A stretch of DNA of 30,659 nt from contig CABVDJ010000030.1 of the NCBI GenBank assembly GCA_902497025.1, positions 1-30,659 of the forward strand, read 5' to 3'. The notes under the pieces were generated by a model that saw nothing but the letters and a program-made list of their open reading frames with translations, was not told the DNA's origin and made no database searches. The position numbers were made by a program, and so were the translations under genes. The stretch is from an uncultured Collinsella sp. Lineage in GTDB: Bacteria; Actinomycetota; Coriobacteriia; Coriobacteriales; Coriobacteriaceae. Of the stretch, positions 23,675-30,659 are shown piece by piece; within the stretch, counting starts at the first letter, position 1; every line of letters begins with the position of its first letter.

Positions 23675-26059
23675 CTACAGCGTCATGTTTGGATCGGCGT
23701 CGACGTCGAACGGCGAGATTTCACCTCGGTCGAATTTACGGCGAGCGACCTCCGCGATCATGGCGGCGTTATCGGTGCAGGCAGACAAGGGCGGCACCGT
23801 TACGCGGATCCCCTGACGCCCGAGCTTCTTGATCATCATCTCGCGCAGATGCGGATTGGCCGAGACGCCGCCGCCGATGCAATACTCCTTGCACCCGGTA
23901 GCGTGCAGGGCGTTTTTGGCCTTCTTGTACTGCACGTCAAAGACCGCCGCCTCAAACGAAGCCGCCAGATCGGGCAGGTGAATCGTGCGTCCGGCCTTGG
24001 TCTCTTGCTCGATGTAGAGCGTCACAGCGGTTTTAAGGCCCGAAAGCGAGAAGCGATAGTCTCCTCTGCTGTTAAGCGCACGGGGGAAATCGATCGCCTT
24101 GGGGTTGCCCGTCTCGGCCAGCTTGGAAATGATGGGGCCACCGGGATAGCCCAGACCCAACGCCTTGGCTACCTTGTCGAAGGCCTCGCCCACAGCGTCG
24201 TCGAGCGTCTCACCGAGCACCTCGTAGTCGCCCCACGCCTTCACGTGCACGAGCATGGTGTGCCCGCCCGAGACAAGCGTGAAGATAAACGGCGGTTTGA
24301 GGTCGGGTTGCGCCAGCAGGTTGGCAAACAGATGACCCTCAAGATGATTGACGCACACGAGCGGCTTGCCGGCAGCGTAGGCAAAGCCCTTGGCGAAGGC
24401 GACGCCAACCACGAGCGCGCCCACCAGGCCCGGACCCTGTGTCACGCCCACGGCGGCAAGCTCGCTGGGGGCAATGGCTCCGCCCGTAAGGCCCAGCGAT
24501 GCTGCGGCATCCTCGAGCGCCGCATCCACGACACTCACAATCACCTCAACGTGCTTGCGCGAGGCGATTTCGGGCACCACGCCGCCAAAGCGGGCATGGA
24601 AATCAATCTGTGTCGACACCTGGTTGGCCAGCATATTGCCATCCGCATCGATAATCGCCACGGCCGTCTCGTCGCAGGAACTCTCGATAGCGAGCACTAG
24701 GCGGCGGCGCTCAATTTCGGCACGCTCTCCCTCGGAGCGCCCAGGCGCAGGCAGCGGCCATACGCGCTGCTCTGCCGCCGTCGGCTCGGGCGAAGCATTG
24801 TCGACCGGAAGCACCAGGGGCAGCGGGGCCGTCATGACGATGGCATCCTTGCCGGCACCATAGTAGCCGCGGCGCCGTCCTGCCTCGGTAAAGCCCAGAG
24901 CGTTATAGAGCGCAATCGCGCCCTCATTGCCGTCCTCGACCTCGAGCGAAGCCGTGGTGCAGCCGAGCATCTGGGCATCATAGCTCACATGCGACAGCAG
25001 CTTGCGGGCAATGCCCTCACGGCGATGTGCCGGATCGACGGCGACATCCAGAATCTGCACATCACCGTCCACGACCATACCGCCGGCAAGGCCCAGTAGC
25101 TTGCCGTCGTCGTGTGCCACCCACCAACTACGCGGCGCAGCGACGTCCTCGCCCAGTTCGGACAGGAACATGCCCGGCGTCCACGCCTCGTGTCCGGCAC
25201 CTTCAAAGCAGGCAGCCTCCAGCGCGCTCGCGCCCTCGGCATCCGCCGCGCCCATGGGACGGAACTGCAGATGACGACCGGCGAGCTCATCGGCAACGCC
25301 CGTAATTCCGCTCTGCGCACTCTCGGCAAGACCAAGACGCTTGCGCTCGTTTTCCTCGGCATCCGAAAGGCGCGTGTAAATCGGCAGGACGCGGGCCGGA
25401 TCGCCGTCACCCGCAGCGTGCGCGAGCAGCAAGCCCTCGCCCGAAGGCCACCACAGGTCGCGCTCCACGCAGCGGGCGGTCTCGTCCTCACCCAGCAGCT
25501 TGCCATAGCGCACGAGACCGTCACCGGTCAGCTGAACCTGGTCCCAGTCCGCTGCTCGGCGCCACTCATCGAGCGCCACGGCGGCCTTGACCACGTGTTC
25601 GCGCTCAAATTGACGCTCGGGACCCTCATCGACCAGCATATACAGCGCCGGATATACCTCACCGCGCATAGCATCGGCCAAGATACCAAGCTTGCCGCGC
25701 ACGCCAGCCTTCCACGCCGTCCAAGCGCAAGCGTCGAGCGTCGACACGCCCAGCAGCGGAACATTGGCACCACGCGCGAGGCCCTTGGCAGTGGAGATGC
25801 CGATGCGCACACCCGTAAACGACCCCGGGCCGCGGCCGACCACATAGCAACCAACATCGCTGCGATCCAGACCGGCTTGAGCCAGCACGCCATCAACGGT
25901 ATTCACGAGCTCAACGTTGGCGTGACGGCGACACATGTGGTCGCCACTCACGAGCTTCGTCTCGCCCGTCTGCCCATCAATCCAGCTTGCCGCGCAGGCA
26001 AGCATGTCGGTCGAGGTATCGAGCGCCACCACCAGCGCGTTGTCGTTATGCAAGCTCAT
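23675..26059 (-). CDS. TsaB-RimI-TsaD triple fusion
   Basis: A 794-residue fusion of three enzymes usually encoded separately. Residues 1-255 match TsaB (ALDTSTD, GRGPGSFTGVRIG). Residues about 262-425 are a GNAT acetyltransferase like RimI (DVAVDPAHRREGIARKLL, LEVEDGNEGAIALYNALGF). Residues about 453-794 are TsaD, with ESSCDETAVA, the metal-binding VNHLEGHL, LVSGGHT and the GEAFDKVAKALGL region. TsaB and TsaD, with TsaE, attach threonylcarbamoyl to A37 of ANN-decoding tRNAs; RimI acetylates ribosomal protein S18. All key motifs look intact. ATG 26059 is chosen (AAGG 9 nt upstream); a TTG at 26077 is in frame. Overlaps tsaE by 14 bases, so the whole complex is translationally coupled. Last gene of the operon. 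Confidence 0.94.
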   Translation of the reverse strand: MSLHNDNALVVALDTSTDMLACAASWIDGQTGETKLVSGDHMCRRHANVELVNTVDGVLAQAGLDRSDVGCYVVGRGPGSFTGVRIGISTAKGLARGANVPLLGVSTLDACAWTAWKAGVRGKLGILADAMRGEVYPALYMLVDEGPERQFEREHVVKAAVALDEWRRAADWDQVQLTGDGLVRYGKLLGEDETARCVERDLWWPSGEGLLLAHAAGDGDPARVLPIYTRLSDAEENERKRLGLAESAQSGITGVADELAGRHLQFRPMGAADAEGASALEAACFEGAGHEAWTPGMFLSELGEDVAAPRSWWVAHDDGKLLGLAGGMVVDGDVQILDVAVDPAHRREGIARKLLSHVSYDAQMLGCTTASLEVEDGNEGAIALYNALGFTEAGRRRGYYGAGKDAIVMTAPLPLVLPVDNASPEPTAAEQRVWPLPAPGRSEGERAEIERRRLVLAIESSCDETAVAIIDADGNMLANQVSTQIDFHARFGGVVPEIASRKHVEVIVSVVDAALEDAAASLGLTGGAIAPSELAAVGVTQGPGLVGALVVGVAFAKGFAYAAGKPLVCVNHLEGHLFANLLAQPDLKPPFIFTLVSGGHTMLVHVKAWGDYEVLGETLDDAVGEAFDKVAKALGLGYPGGPIISKLAETGNPKAIDFPRALNSRGDYRFSLSGLKTAVTLYIEQETKAGRTIHLPDLAASFEAAVFDVQYKKAKNALHATGCKEYCIGGGVSANPHLREMMIKKLGRQGIRVTVPPLSACTDNAAMIAEVARRKFDRGEISPFDVDADPNMTL

Positions 26060-26552
26060 CTTGTACAGCCTTATCAATCAAATGGGAAAGCTCCATTGCG
26101 CGGTCACCGTGCGCCTCAAGCGTTATCGTTCGCACATCGCTGTCGCCCTCATCACGCTTGAGCGTCACCGAAAGATACTCATCCGTCAGCTCGTCCTGGA
26201 ATTGTTCGCCCCATTCCAGCAGGCAAGCACCCTCATAGCCCAGCACATCGAAAATGCCCGTATCCTCGAGCTCGTAGGCATGCTCCAGGCGGTATAGATC
26301 AAAGTGAAACAGCGGAATACGACCTTGATCGTGAACGGCCATGAGCGCAAACGTAGGACTCGTAACCATATGCCCATCGCCCAGCCCGCGCGAGACGCCC
26401 TTGGTAAAGTGAGTTTTGCCCACTCCCAGGCCACCGGTCAGGATGAGCACATCGCCGTCCTCAAGGCACGGTGCAATTAGCTCGCCAAAGTACTCCGTAT
26501 CGGCAGCGCAAGTCGTTTTGTAAGTACCTACCCCCAGGCGCTCCAGGGACAT
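26046..26552 (-). CDS. tsaE: tRNA threonylcarbamoyladenosine biosynthesis ATPase
   Basis: A 168-residue P-loop ATPase that drives turnover of the TsaB-TsaD complex in making t6A37 in tRNA. Walker A is GGLGVGKT (residues 40-47); SPTFALMAVHD and FHFDLYRL match the family's conserved switch regions, and LLEWGEQF is the typical late motif. Length is normal (about 150-170). The start is ATG 26552 after AATAAGGAG. It overlaps the downstream fusion gene by 14 nt and follows the uracil-DNA glycosylase gene by 12 nt. Confidence 0.95.
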   Translation of the reverse strand: MSLERLGVGTYKTTCAADTEYFGELIAPCLEDGDVLILTGGLGVGKTHFTKGVSRGLGDGHMVTSPTFALMAVHDQGRIPLFHFDLYRLEHAYELEDTGIFDVLGYEGACLLEWGEQFQDELTDEYLSVTLKRDEGDSDVRTITLEAHGDRAMELSHLIDKAVQDELA

Positions 26553-26564
26553 ATATGCTCCTTA

Positions 26565-27185
26565 TTATTCCGAGGCGTCCTCTGGTGCGGGATGTCGCTC
26601 CAGATAATCGCCCAGCATCTTAAAGTCTTCCTCCAGCAGCTCCTGCCACGCCGGATTGCGCAGCGCTGCTGCCGGATGAAAAGTGGGCATTACTACAAAA
26701 TGCCCCATCTGGTGGAACCTGCCGCGCAGCTTAGTAATGCCAATCTCGGTCTTAAGCACAAAGTGCGTCGCGGGGTTGCCGAGCGTCACGATAATATCAG
26801 GCCAGATGCTTCGAATCTGCTCACGCAAAAACGGCGAGCAAGCCAGCACTTCCTCGGGACGCGGATTGCGGTTTCCCGGCGGGCGGCACTTAAGCACGTT
26901 GGCGATATAGACGTCCTCGCGTTTGAGCCCCGCCAGCGACAAAATGCCGTTGAGGTCCTCGCCTGCCGCCCCCACAAAGGGCTCGCCCTGCAAATCCTCG
27001 TTGCGACCCGGCGCCTCACCGATAAACATGACGCGAGCGCGAGGGTTTCCCACGCCAAACACGATATTGTGACGCGACTGGTAGAGCTGGCAGAGGTGAC
27101 AATCGCCCAGAACGGCCTCAATTTCCTCGAGTGCGACCTCACGTGGTGCCTGATGGGTATGGCCGGGGATGTGCATGACGCCCAT
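26565..27185 (-). CDS. Uracil-DNA glycosylase, family 4 (Fe-S)
   Basis: Removes uracil from DNA to start base-excision repair. The 206-residue protein has the family 4 cluster ligands Cys29, Cys32, Cys100 and Cys116, the active-site motif GEAPGRNED (residues 56-64), NVLKCRPPGNRNP and the late HPAA motif. ATG 27185 follows TAGGAG, where the TAG is also the stop codon of alr, so translation is probably coupled. Placement between alr and tsaE is an operon of housekeeping genes; there is no sign of transfer. Confidence 0.95.
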   Translation of the reverse strand: MGVMHIPGHTHQAPREVALEEIEAVLGDCHLCQLYQSRHNIVFGVGNPRARVMFIGEAPGRNEDLQGEPFVGAAGEDLNGILSLAGLKREDVYIANVLKCRPPGNRNPRPEEVLACSPFLREQIRSIWPDIIVTLGNPATHFVLKTEIGITKLRGRFHQMGHFVVMPTFHPAAALRNPAWQELLEEDFKMLGDYLERHPAPEDASE

Positions 27186-27193
27186 AGCGGCTC

Positions 27194-28339
27194 CTACACG
27201 TAGACCTTGTCGAGACGCATGCCAAAGCCGCAGGCGACCTCGTAGTTAATCGTTCCGCGCAGTCGGGCCATCTCGTCCATAGTGATCTCGGCATCGCCAT
27301 CGCGGCCGACAATGATCATCTCGTCACCATACTCGGCCTCGGGAATCTCGTGTGCCGGGTTGGACTGAATGGCGACCATAAACTGGTCCATGCAGATATT
27401 GCCAACCTGATGCACGCGCTCGCCGCGATACAGCACATCCATACGATTGGAAAGCGTACGCGATAGGCCATCGGCATAACCGATCGGCAGCGTGCAGATC
27501 TGAACGCGCGTACGCGGTACGCGGTAGGTAAAACCGTAGCCCACGCCCTCACCCATCGCAGGGTGTGCCACGCGCGTCACACGCGCATGGACGCTCATAA
27601 CGGGATCAAGCTGCATCACGCGGCCACTCAGCTCGCACGGCTGCATGCCATACAAGCCAACGCCGGCGCGGATCATATCAAAATGCATCGAGGGATCGAG
27701 CATCGAGGACGGCGTGTTGGCGCAGTGCACGATACCGCACTCAAAACCCGCATCCTTAATGGCCTGAACGGCCTCGGTAAAGCGCTGACACTGCAGCTTG
27801 TAGTCCCAGCCCGAAGGTTCATCGGCCGTGGCGAAGTGCGTAAATACGCCGTCGCACTGAATACCGCGATGGAAATTTATACCGCGGACAAAGTCGAGCA
27901 CCTGCGTGTAGTGAACGCCGATACGATTCATGCCCGTCTCGATGGCGAGATGATACTTACCCACTTTGCCCGCCGCGACGGCACATTCGCCATACGCAAG
28001 AGCAAAGTCAGACGTATAGACCGAGGGCATGATATCAAACTCGAGCAACGTCGGAATGGCCTCGATAGGCGGCTCGCTTAGGATGAGGATGGGTTTCGTA
28101 ATCCCGCCCTGTCGGAGCTCAACGCCCTCGTTAACCGTCGCCACGGCAAACATGTCGGCACCGGCCGAATACATGATCTTGGCGCACTCAACAGCTCCAT
28201 GACCATAAGCATCGGCCTTGACCACGCAGCACAGGCGCTGACGTGGATTCAGCAAGTTCTTATAGGCCCTCGTGTTGCGGCGGAGCGCCCCGCGGTCGAT
28301 CTCGACCCAGGACCAGCGCGTCAAATCGGCTTTGTTCAT
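27194..28339 (-). CDS. alr: Alanine racemase
   Basis: Converts L- to D-alanine for peptidoglycan; cytoplasmic and pyridoxal-phosphate dependent. The cofactor lysine is Lys41 in VVKADAYGHG; the second catalytic residue is the Tyr in GVGYGFTYR, and CTLPIGYADGL and VGNICMDQFMV are the usual C-terminal-domain motifs. The length of 381 is standard. It starts two bases after the stop of the NAD(P)HX repair gene, so it is cotranscribed. In many Gram-positives alr also follows acpS, as here. Confidence 0.97.
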   Translation of the reverse strand: MNKADLTRWSWVEIDRGALRRNTRAYKNLLNPRQRLCCVVKADAYGHGAVECAKIMYSAGADMFAVATVNEGVELRQGGITKPILILSEPPIEAIPTLLEFDIMPSVYTSDFALAYGECAVAAGKVGKYHLAIETGMNRIGVHYTQVLDFVRGINFHRGIQCDGVFTHFATADEPSGWDYKLQCQRFTEAVQAIKDAGFECGIVHCANTPSSMLDPSMHFDMIRAGVGLYGMQPCELSGRVMQLDPVMSVHARVTRVAHPAMGEGVGYGFTYRVPRTRVQICTLPIGYADGLSRTLSNRMDVLYRGERVHQVGNICMDQFMVAIQSNPAHEIPEAEYGDEMIIVGRDGDAEITMDEMARLRGTINYEVACGFGMRLDKVYV

Positions 28340-28341
28340 GA

Positions 28342-29958
28342 TTAGTCATCCGACCCTTCGTCCATGATTCCCAGATCTTCGAGCGCATCCTTTGCCGCCA
28401 GCTCCATGGCAGGACCGATCAAGTCGATAAGATCGGTCGCGATGACGCTCTTCTCACCATACTCCGTCGCCGCGGCAAAACCGGCGTAGCTGTGAAGTGC
28501 GACGGCGTACGAATACAGCAACTCCCAACGATCCATCTCGTCGCGCATGGTGGCAAGCGTGCCGGCCAAAATACCCGCGAGAACATCACCCGAACCGGCA
28601 GTTGCCAGAGAAGCCGGACCCGAGAGCGGCAGCAGCACACGCTCAACGCCACAGATAGCCGTCGTCGGCCCCTTGGCAATGACCACCAGATTGTCGGAGC
28701 CTGCAGCCCAGACAACCTTCTGCGCGGCCGCAATCGCGGTACCAAGGTCGTTCACCTCGTCACCGGCAACCAGACGCGAAAGCTCACGATAGTGCGGCGT
28801 CATAACCAACGGCTGCTCGCGACGATACATCTCGGGATTACTATCAATACCGTCAATGGCAATCTTAGCAAGGCAGTTGAGTGCATCGGCGTCCAAAATA
28901 AGCGGCACATCAAGCTCGAGCAAGCCCGAAACCACCTGCATAGCGCCAGCAGATGTCGTCATACCGGGACCGCACAGTACACAGCTGTACTTCTTTGCAA
29001 TCTCGCACACAGTCATGCGCGCAGCGGCGCCAAAGGAGCCGCGGGAATCAGACGGAATAGCAAAGACGGGAATCGAAGGAAGTGCCATGCGAATAAGATT
29101 GGCGCAGGCGTCAGGAGCCGCGACTGCCACGTAACCAGCACCCGCGCGAGCTGCAGACTTGGCCGCCATAATGGCAGCACCAGGATATTGCGCAGATCCG
29201 GCGACAATAAGCACAGAGCCACGGGAATACTTATCGATATTCGTAGGTAGTGGAGCAAAGTAATCAACTAAGTCACCGGGCTCGACAATCTCGGCGGCGT
29301 GGTCGACATCATCGATGACCTCGTCAAGACGGTCGTAAAGATTGCCGCAGATCAAATCGCCAGCATACTCAGGGCCATCAGCGCTATACAGACCAATCTT
29401 GGGCGCAATCATCGTCACCGTATGCTCGGCACGAATGCAGTCGTCATCAACAACGCCCGTCTCGGCATTCAGGCCCGAGGGGACATCAATGGATACGACA
29501 CAATCGGCGCATTCATTGACCGTAGGAATCCAGATGGAGAACGGCGCACGCAGATTCCCGTGGAAACCGGTACCAAAAATGGCATCGACAACAACATCGG
29601 CCTTATCGATCAAAACCTCGAGTTCGTCACGCGAGGGGCCGACGCAAACGTGCACATCGCGGCCGGCAGTACGACGAGCAACATGACGTGCCAGAGCAGC
29701 AGGAATCTCATCCGGCTCAACCGGAGAAACGATATCGACGTCCACACCCTTATGGCTCAGAATATCGGCGGCAACCCAACCGTCGCCGCCATTATTACCA
29801 AAACCGACCAGAACGAGAACCCGATCGGGATTGAGCTTCAAAACCTCGTTGGCGGCAAACTCACCCGCTAGCTCCATAAGCTCGGCCTTCGAAGTCCCTT
29901 CGCGTTCGATGATATCCTCGAGACGAACGACTTCTTCGGTACTCAAAACCGGTTTCAT
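28342..29958 (-). CDS. nnr: Bifunctional NAD(P)HX epimerase/dehydratase
   Basis: Repairs hydrated NADH and NADPH. The N-terminal part (about residues 1-215) is the YjeF_N epimerase, with GFGNNGGDGWVAA and VDAIFGTGFHG. The C-terminal part (about 230-525) is the ADP-dependent dehydratase, a ribokinase-like fold with GSAQYPGAAIMAAKSAARAGAGYV, LILDADALNCLA, MTPHYRELSRL, KGPTT and the catalytic GSGDVLAGILAG. At 538 residues it is the usual fused length. Its start codon touches the stop codon of acpS (TAGATG), so the two are translated together. Confidence 0.96.
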   Translation of the reverse strand: MKPVLSTEEVVRLEDIIEREGTSKAELMELAGEFAANEVLKLNPDRVLVLVGFGNNGGDGWVAADILSHKGVDVDIVSPVEPDEIPAALARHVARRTAGRDVHVCVGPSRDELEVLIDKADVVVDAIFGTGFHGNLRAPFSIWIPTVNECADCVVSIDVPSGLNAETGVVDDDCIRAEHTVTMIAPKIGLYSADGPEYAGDLICGNLYDRLDEVIDDVDHAAEIVEPGDLVDYFAPLPTNIDKYSRGSVLIVAGSAQYPGAAIMAAKSAARAGAGYVAVAAPDACANLIRMALPSIPVFAIPSDSRGSFGAAARMTVCEIAKKYSCVLCGPGMTTSAGAMQVVSGLLELDVPLILDADALNCLAKIAIDGIDSNPEMYRREQPLVMTPHYRELSRLVAGDEVNDLGTAIAAAQKVVWAAGSDNLVVIAKGPTTAICGVERVLLPLSGPASLATAGSGDVLAGILAGTLATMRDEMDRWELLYSYAVALHSYAGFAAATEYGEKSVIATDLIDLIGPAMELAAKDALEDLGIMDEGSDD

Positions 29959-30498
29959 CTATGCTCCTAGCGTATCTTGCGAAGCATCGCCCAGGTGCTC
30001 CGTCAATGCTGAATTCTGCAGCTGCTCAAGCTCATCTAAAACAGAGCGAGCCTCTTTAAATGTCTGCGCTACGCGTTTCTTGGTGCTCACCTTTACCTCT
30101 TTTGGCTTAGGCCGAGCATCTTCGGTAATCGCGATGGCATTCGCAACGGCTAAGTCTCCTGTAAGCGTAATGGAAAGAGCGACCTCAACAACACCCAGCT
30201 CTTGAGCGATCTCGAGAGCACGGCCCGAAAGCAGCGCCTTCGGTTTGCCGAGTTTATCACGCGTAACCGAAACATCCTTGCGACCAACGCCTTGACTAAA
30301 ACCCGTGCCAAGAGCTTTAAGTACCGCCTCGCGCGAAGCAAAGCGGCTGGCATAGTGAGCAGCGGGACGCGATGATGCATCACAATACGCACGCTCTTCT
30401 TCGGTAAACACACGCCGAGCAAACGACGGCGTCTTTTCAAGAATTGATTTCATACGGGAAATCTCGACGATATCAACGCCGATACCAGCTTCAGCCAT
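29959..30498 (-). CDS. acpS: Holo-[acyl-carrier-protein] synthase with C-terminal extension
   Basis: Transfers phosphopantetheine from CoA to acyl-carrier protein. Residues 1 to about 120 form the whole AcpS fold: GIGVDIVEISR with metal-binding Asp9, RVFTEEERAYC, and ASREAVLKALG with Glu57. About 60 further residues (roughly 120-179, charged and helical, PKPKEVKVSTKKRVAQTFKE) follow and are not part of the usual protein of about 120-130. ATG 30498 is chosen because GGAGGTG lies 5 nt upstream; the upstream ATG 30510 includes that ribosome site. First gene of the operon. Confidence 0.93.
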   Translation of the reverse strand: MAEAGIGVDIVEISRMKSILEKTPSFARRVFTEEERAYCDASSRPAAHYASRFASREAVLKALGTGFSQGVGRKDVSVTRDKLGKPKALLSGRALEIAQELGVVEVALSITLTGDLAVANAIAITEDARPKPKEVKVSTKKRVAQTFKEARSVLDELEQLQNSALTEHLGDASQDTLGA

Positions 30499-30527
30499 GT
30501 TCACCTCCATATCGCACAGACTAAGTT

Positions 30528-30557
30528 ATTGTAGCCCGTTCACAGAAGATGCGACAA
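30528..30557 (-). promoter_or_regulatory. Probable promoter of the acpS operon
   Basis: On the minus strand TTGTCG (30552-30557), 18 nt, and TACAAT (30528-30533). It lies about 30 nt before the acpS start and downstream of the terminator of the preceding gene. Confidence 0.55.
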
Positions 30558-30607
30558 ACGAGGGTTATAAAACACAGCTACTATGTGAGACAAAAGCCCT
30601 TAAACGC

Positions 30608-30635
30608 AAAAAAGGGGAGGCCGCGAGGCCTCCCC
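30608..30635 (-). terminator. Terminator of a gene beyond the right edge
   Basis: GGGGAGGCC (30614-30622) pairs with GGCCTCCCC (30627-30635) around GCGA, and a run of six T follows on the minus strand (30608-30613). It belongs to a minus-strand gene whose end lies near or beyond 30640; too little of it is present to identify. Confidence 0.85.
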
Positions 30636-30659
30636 CTTCTCAGTTCAAGCGTACGGCTC

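Overview
The window looks like chromosomal DNA from a high-GC gut actinobacterium of the class Coriobacteriia, most likely Collinsella. This is inferred from overall gene content, codon use, a TsaB-RimI-TsaD triple fusion and Actinobacteria-like lipoprotein and Tat signals; there is no rRNA marker to confirm the genus. Most of the sequence is ordinary, densely packed core and carbohydrate genes. The unusual material lies in the gaps between genes.

Layout: (1) 3-410, the tail of a sortase-anchored surface protein, then a large hairpin element, then a Tat-exported NlpC/CHAP-type wall hydrolase on the minus strand (635-1840). (2) 2108-7293, plus strand, galE, malQ and glgP, each followed by an intrinsic terminator. 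(3) 7294-7827, a gap with four regularly spaced palindromic units. (4) 7828-12193, minus strand, a sugar ABC importer operon (binding protein, two permeases, ATPase). (5) 12500-15894, a HutC-type GntR regulator divergent from a PTS IICB protein that carries a C-terminal HAD phosphatase domain. (6) 16008-18190, a polyprenyl diphosphate synthase, a peptidoglycan-binding-repeat protein and tRNA-Gln. (7) 18612-20792, minus strand, a large protein with a Toprim domain resembling JetD of Wadjet. (8) 20977-22866, minus strand, cstA with a long structured leader that ends in a terminator. (9) 23675-30498, minus strand, a tight operon acpS-nnr-alr-udg-tsaE-tsaB/rimI/tsaD.

Functional logic: malQ, glgP, the ABC importer, the regulator and the PTS-phosphatase fusion form a plausible alpha-glucan or maltodextrin utilisation set. 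They are linked by a shared palindrome, TTGTTTAAACAA and close variants, which fits the known HutC-family operator GT-N-TA-N-AC. It occurs in front of malQ, the ABC operon, the regulator and the PTS gene.

The most unusual signal is a family of intergenic elements (491-626, 23234-23386, 23528-23662, plus a broken copy at 18386-18446). A nearly identical core of about 69-70 nt sits between long arms that differ in every copy, yet each intact copy has perfectly complementary arms (33, 42 and 33 bp). The small stem inside the core also covaries. A second repeat system is the four-unit palindrome array at 7391-7688, with a strict period of 80-81 nt.
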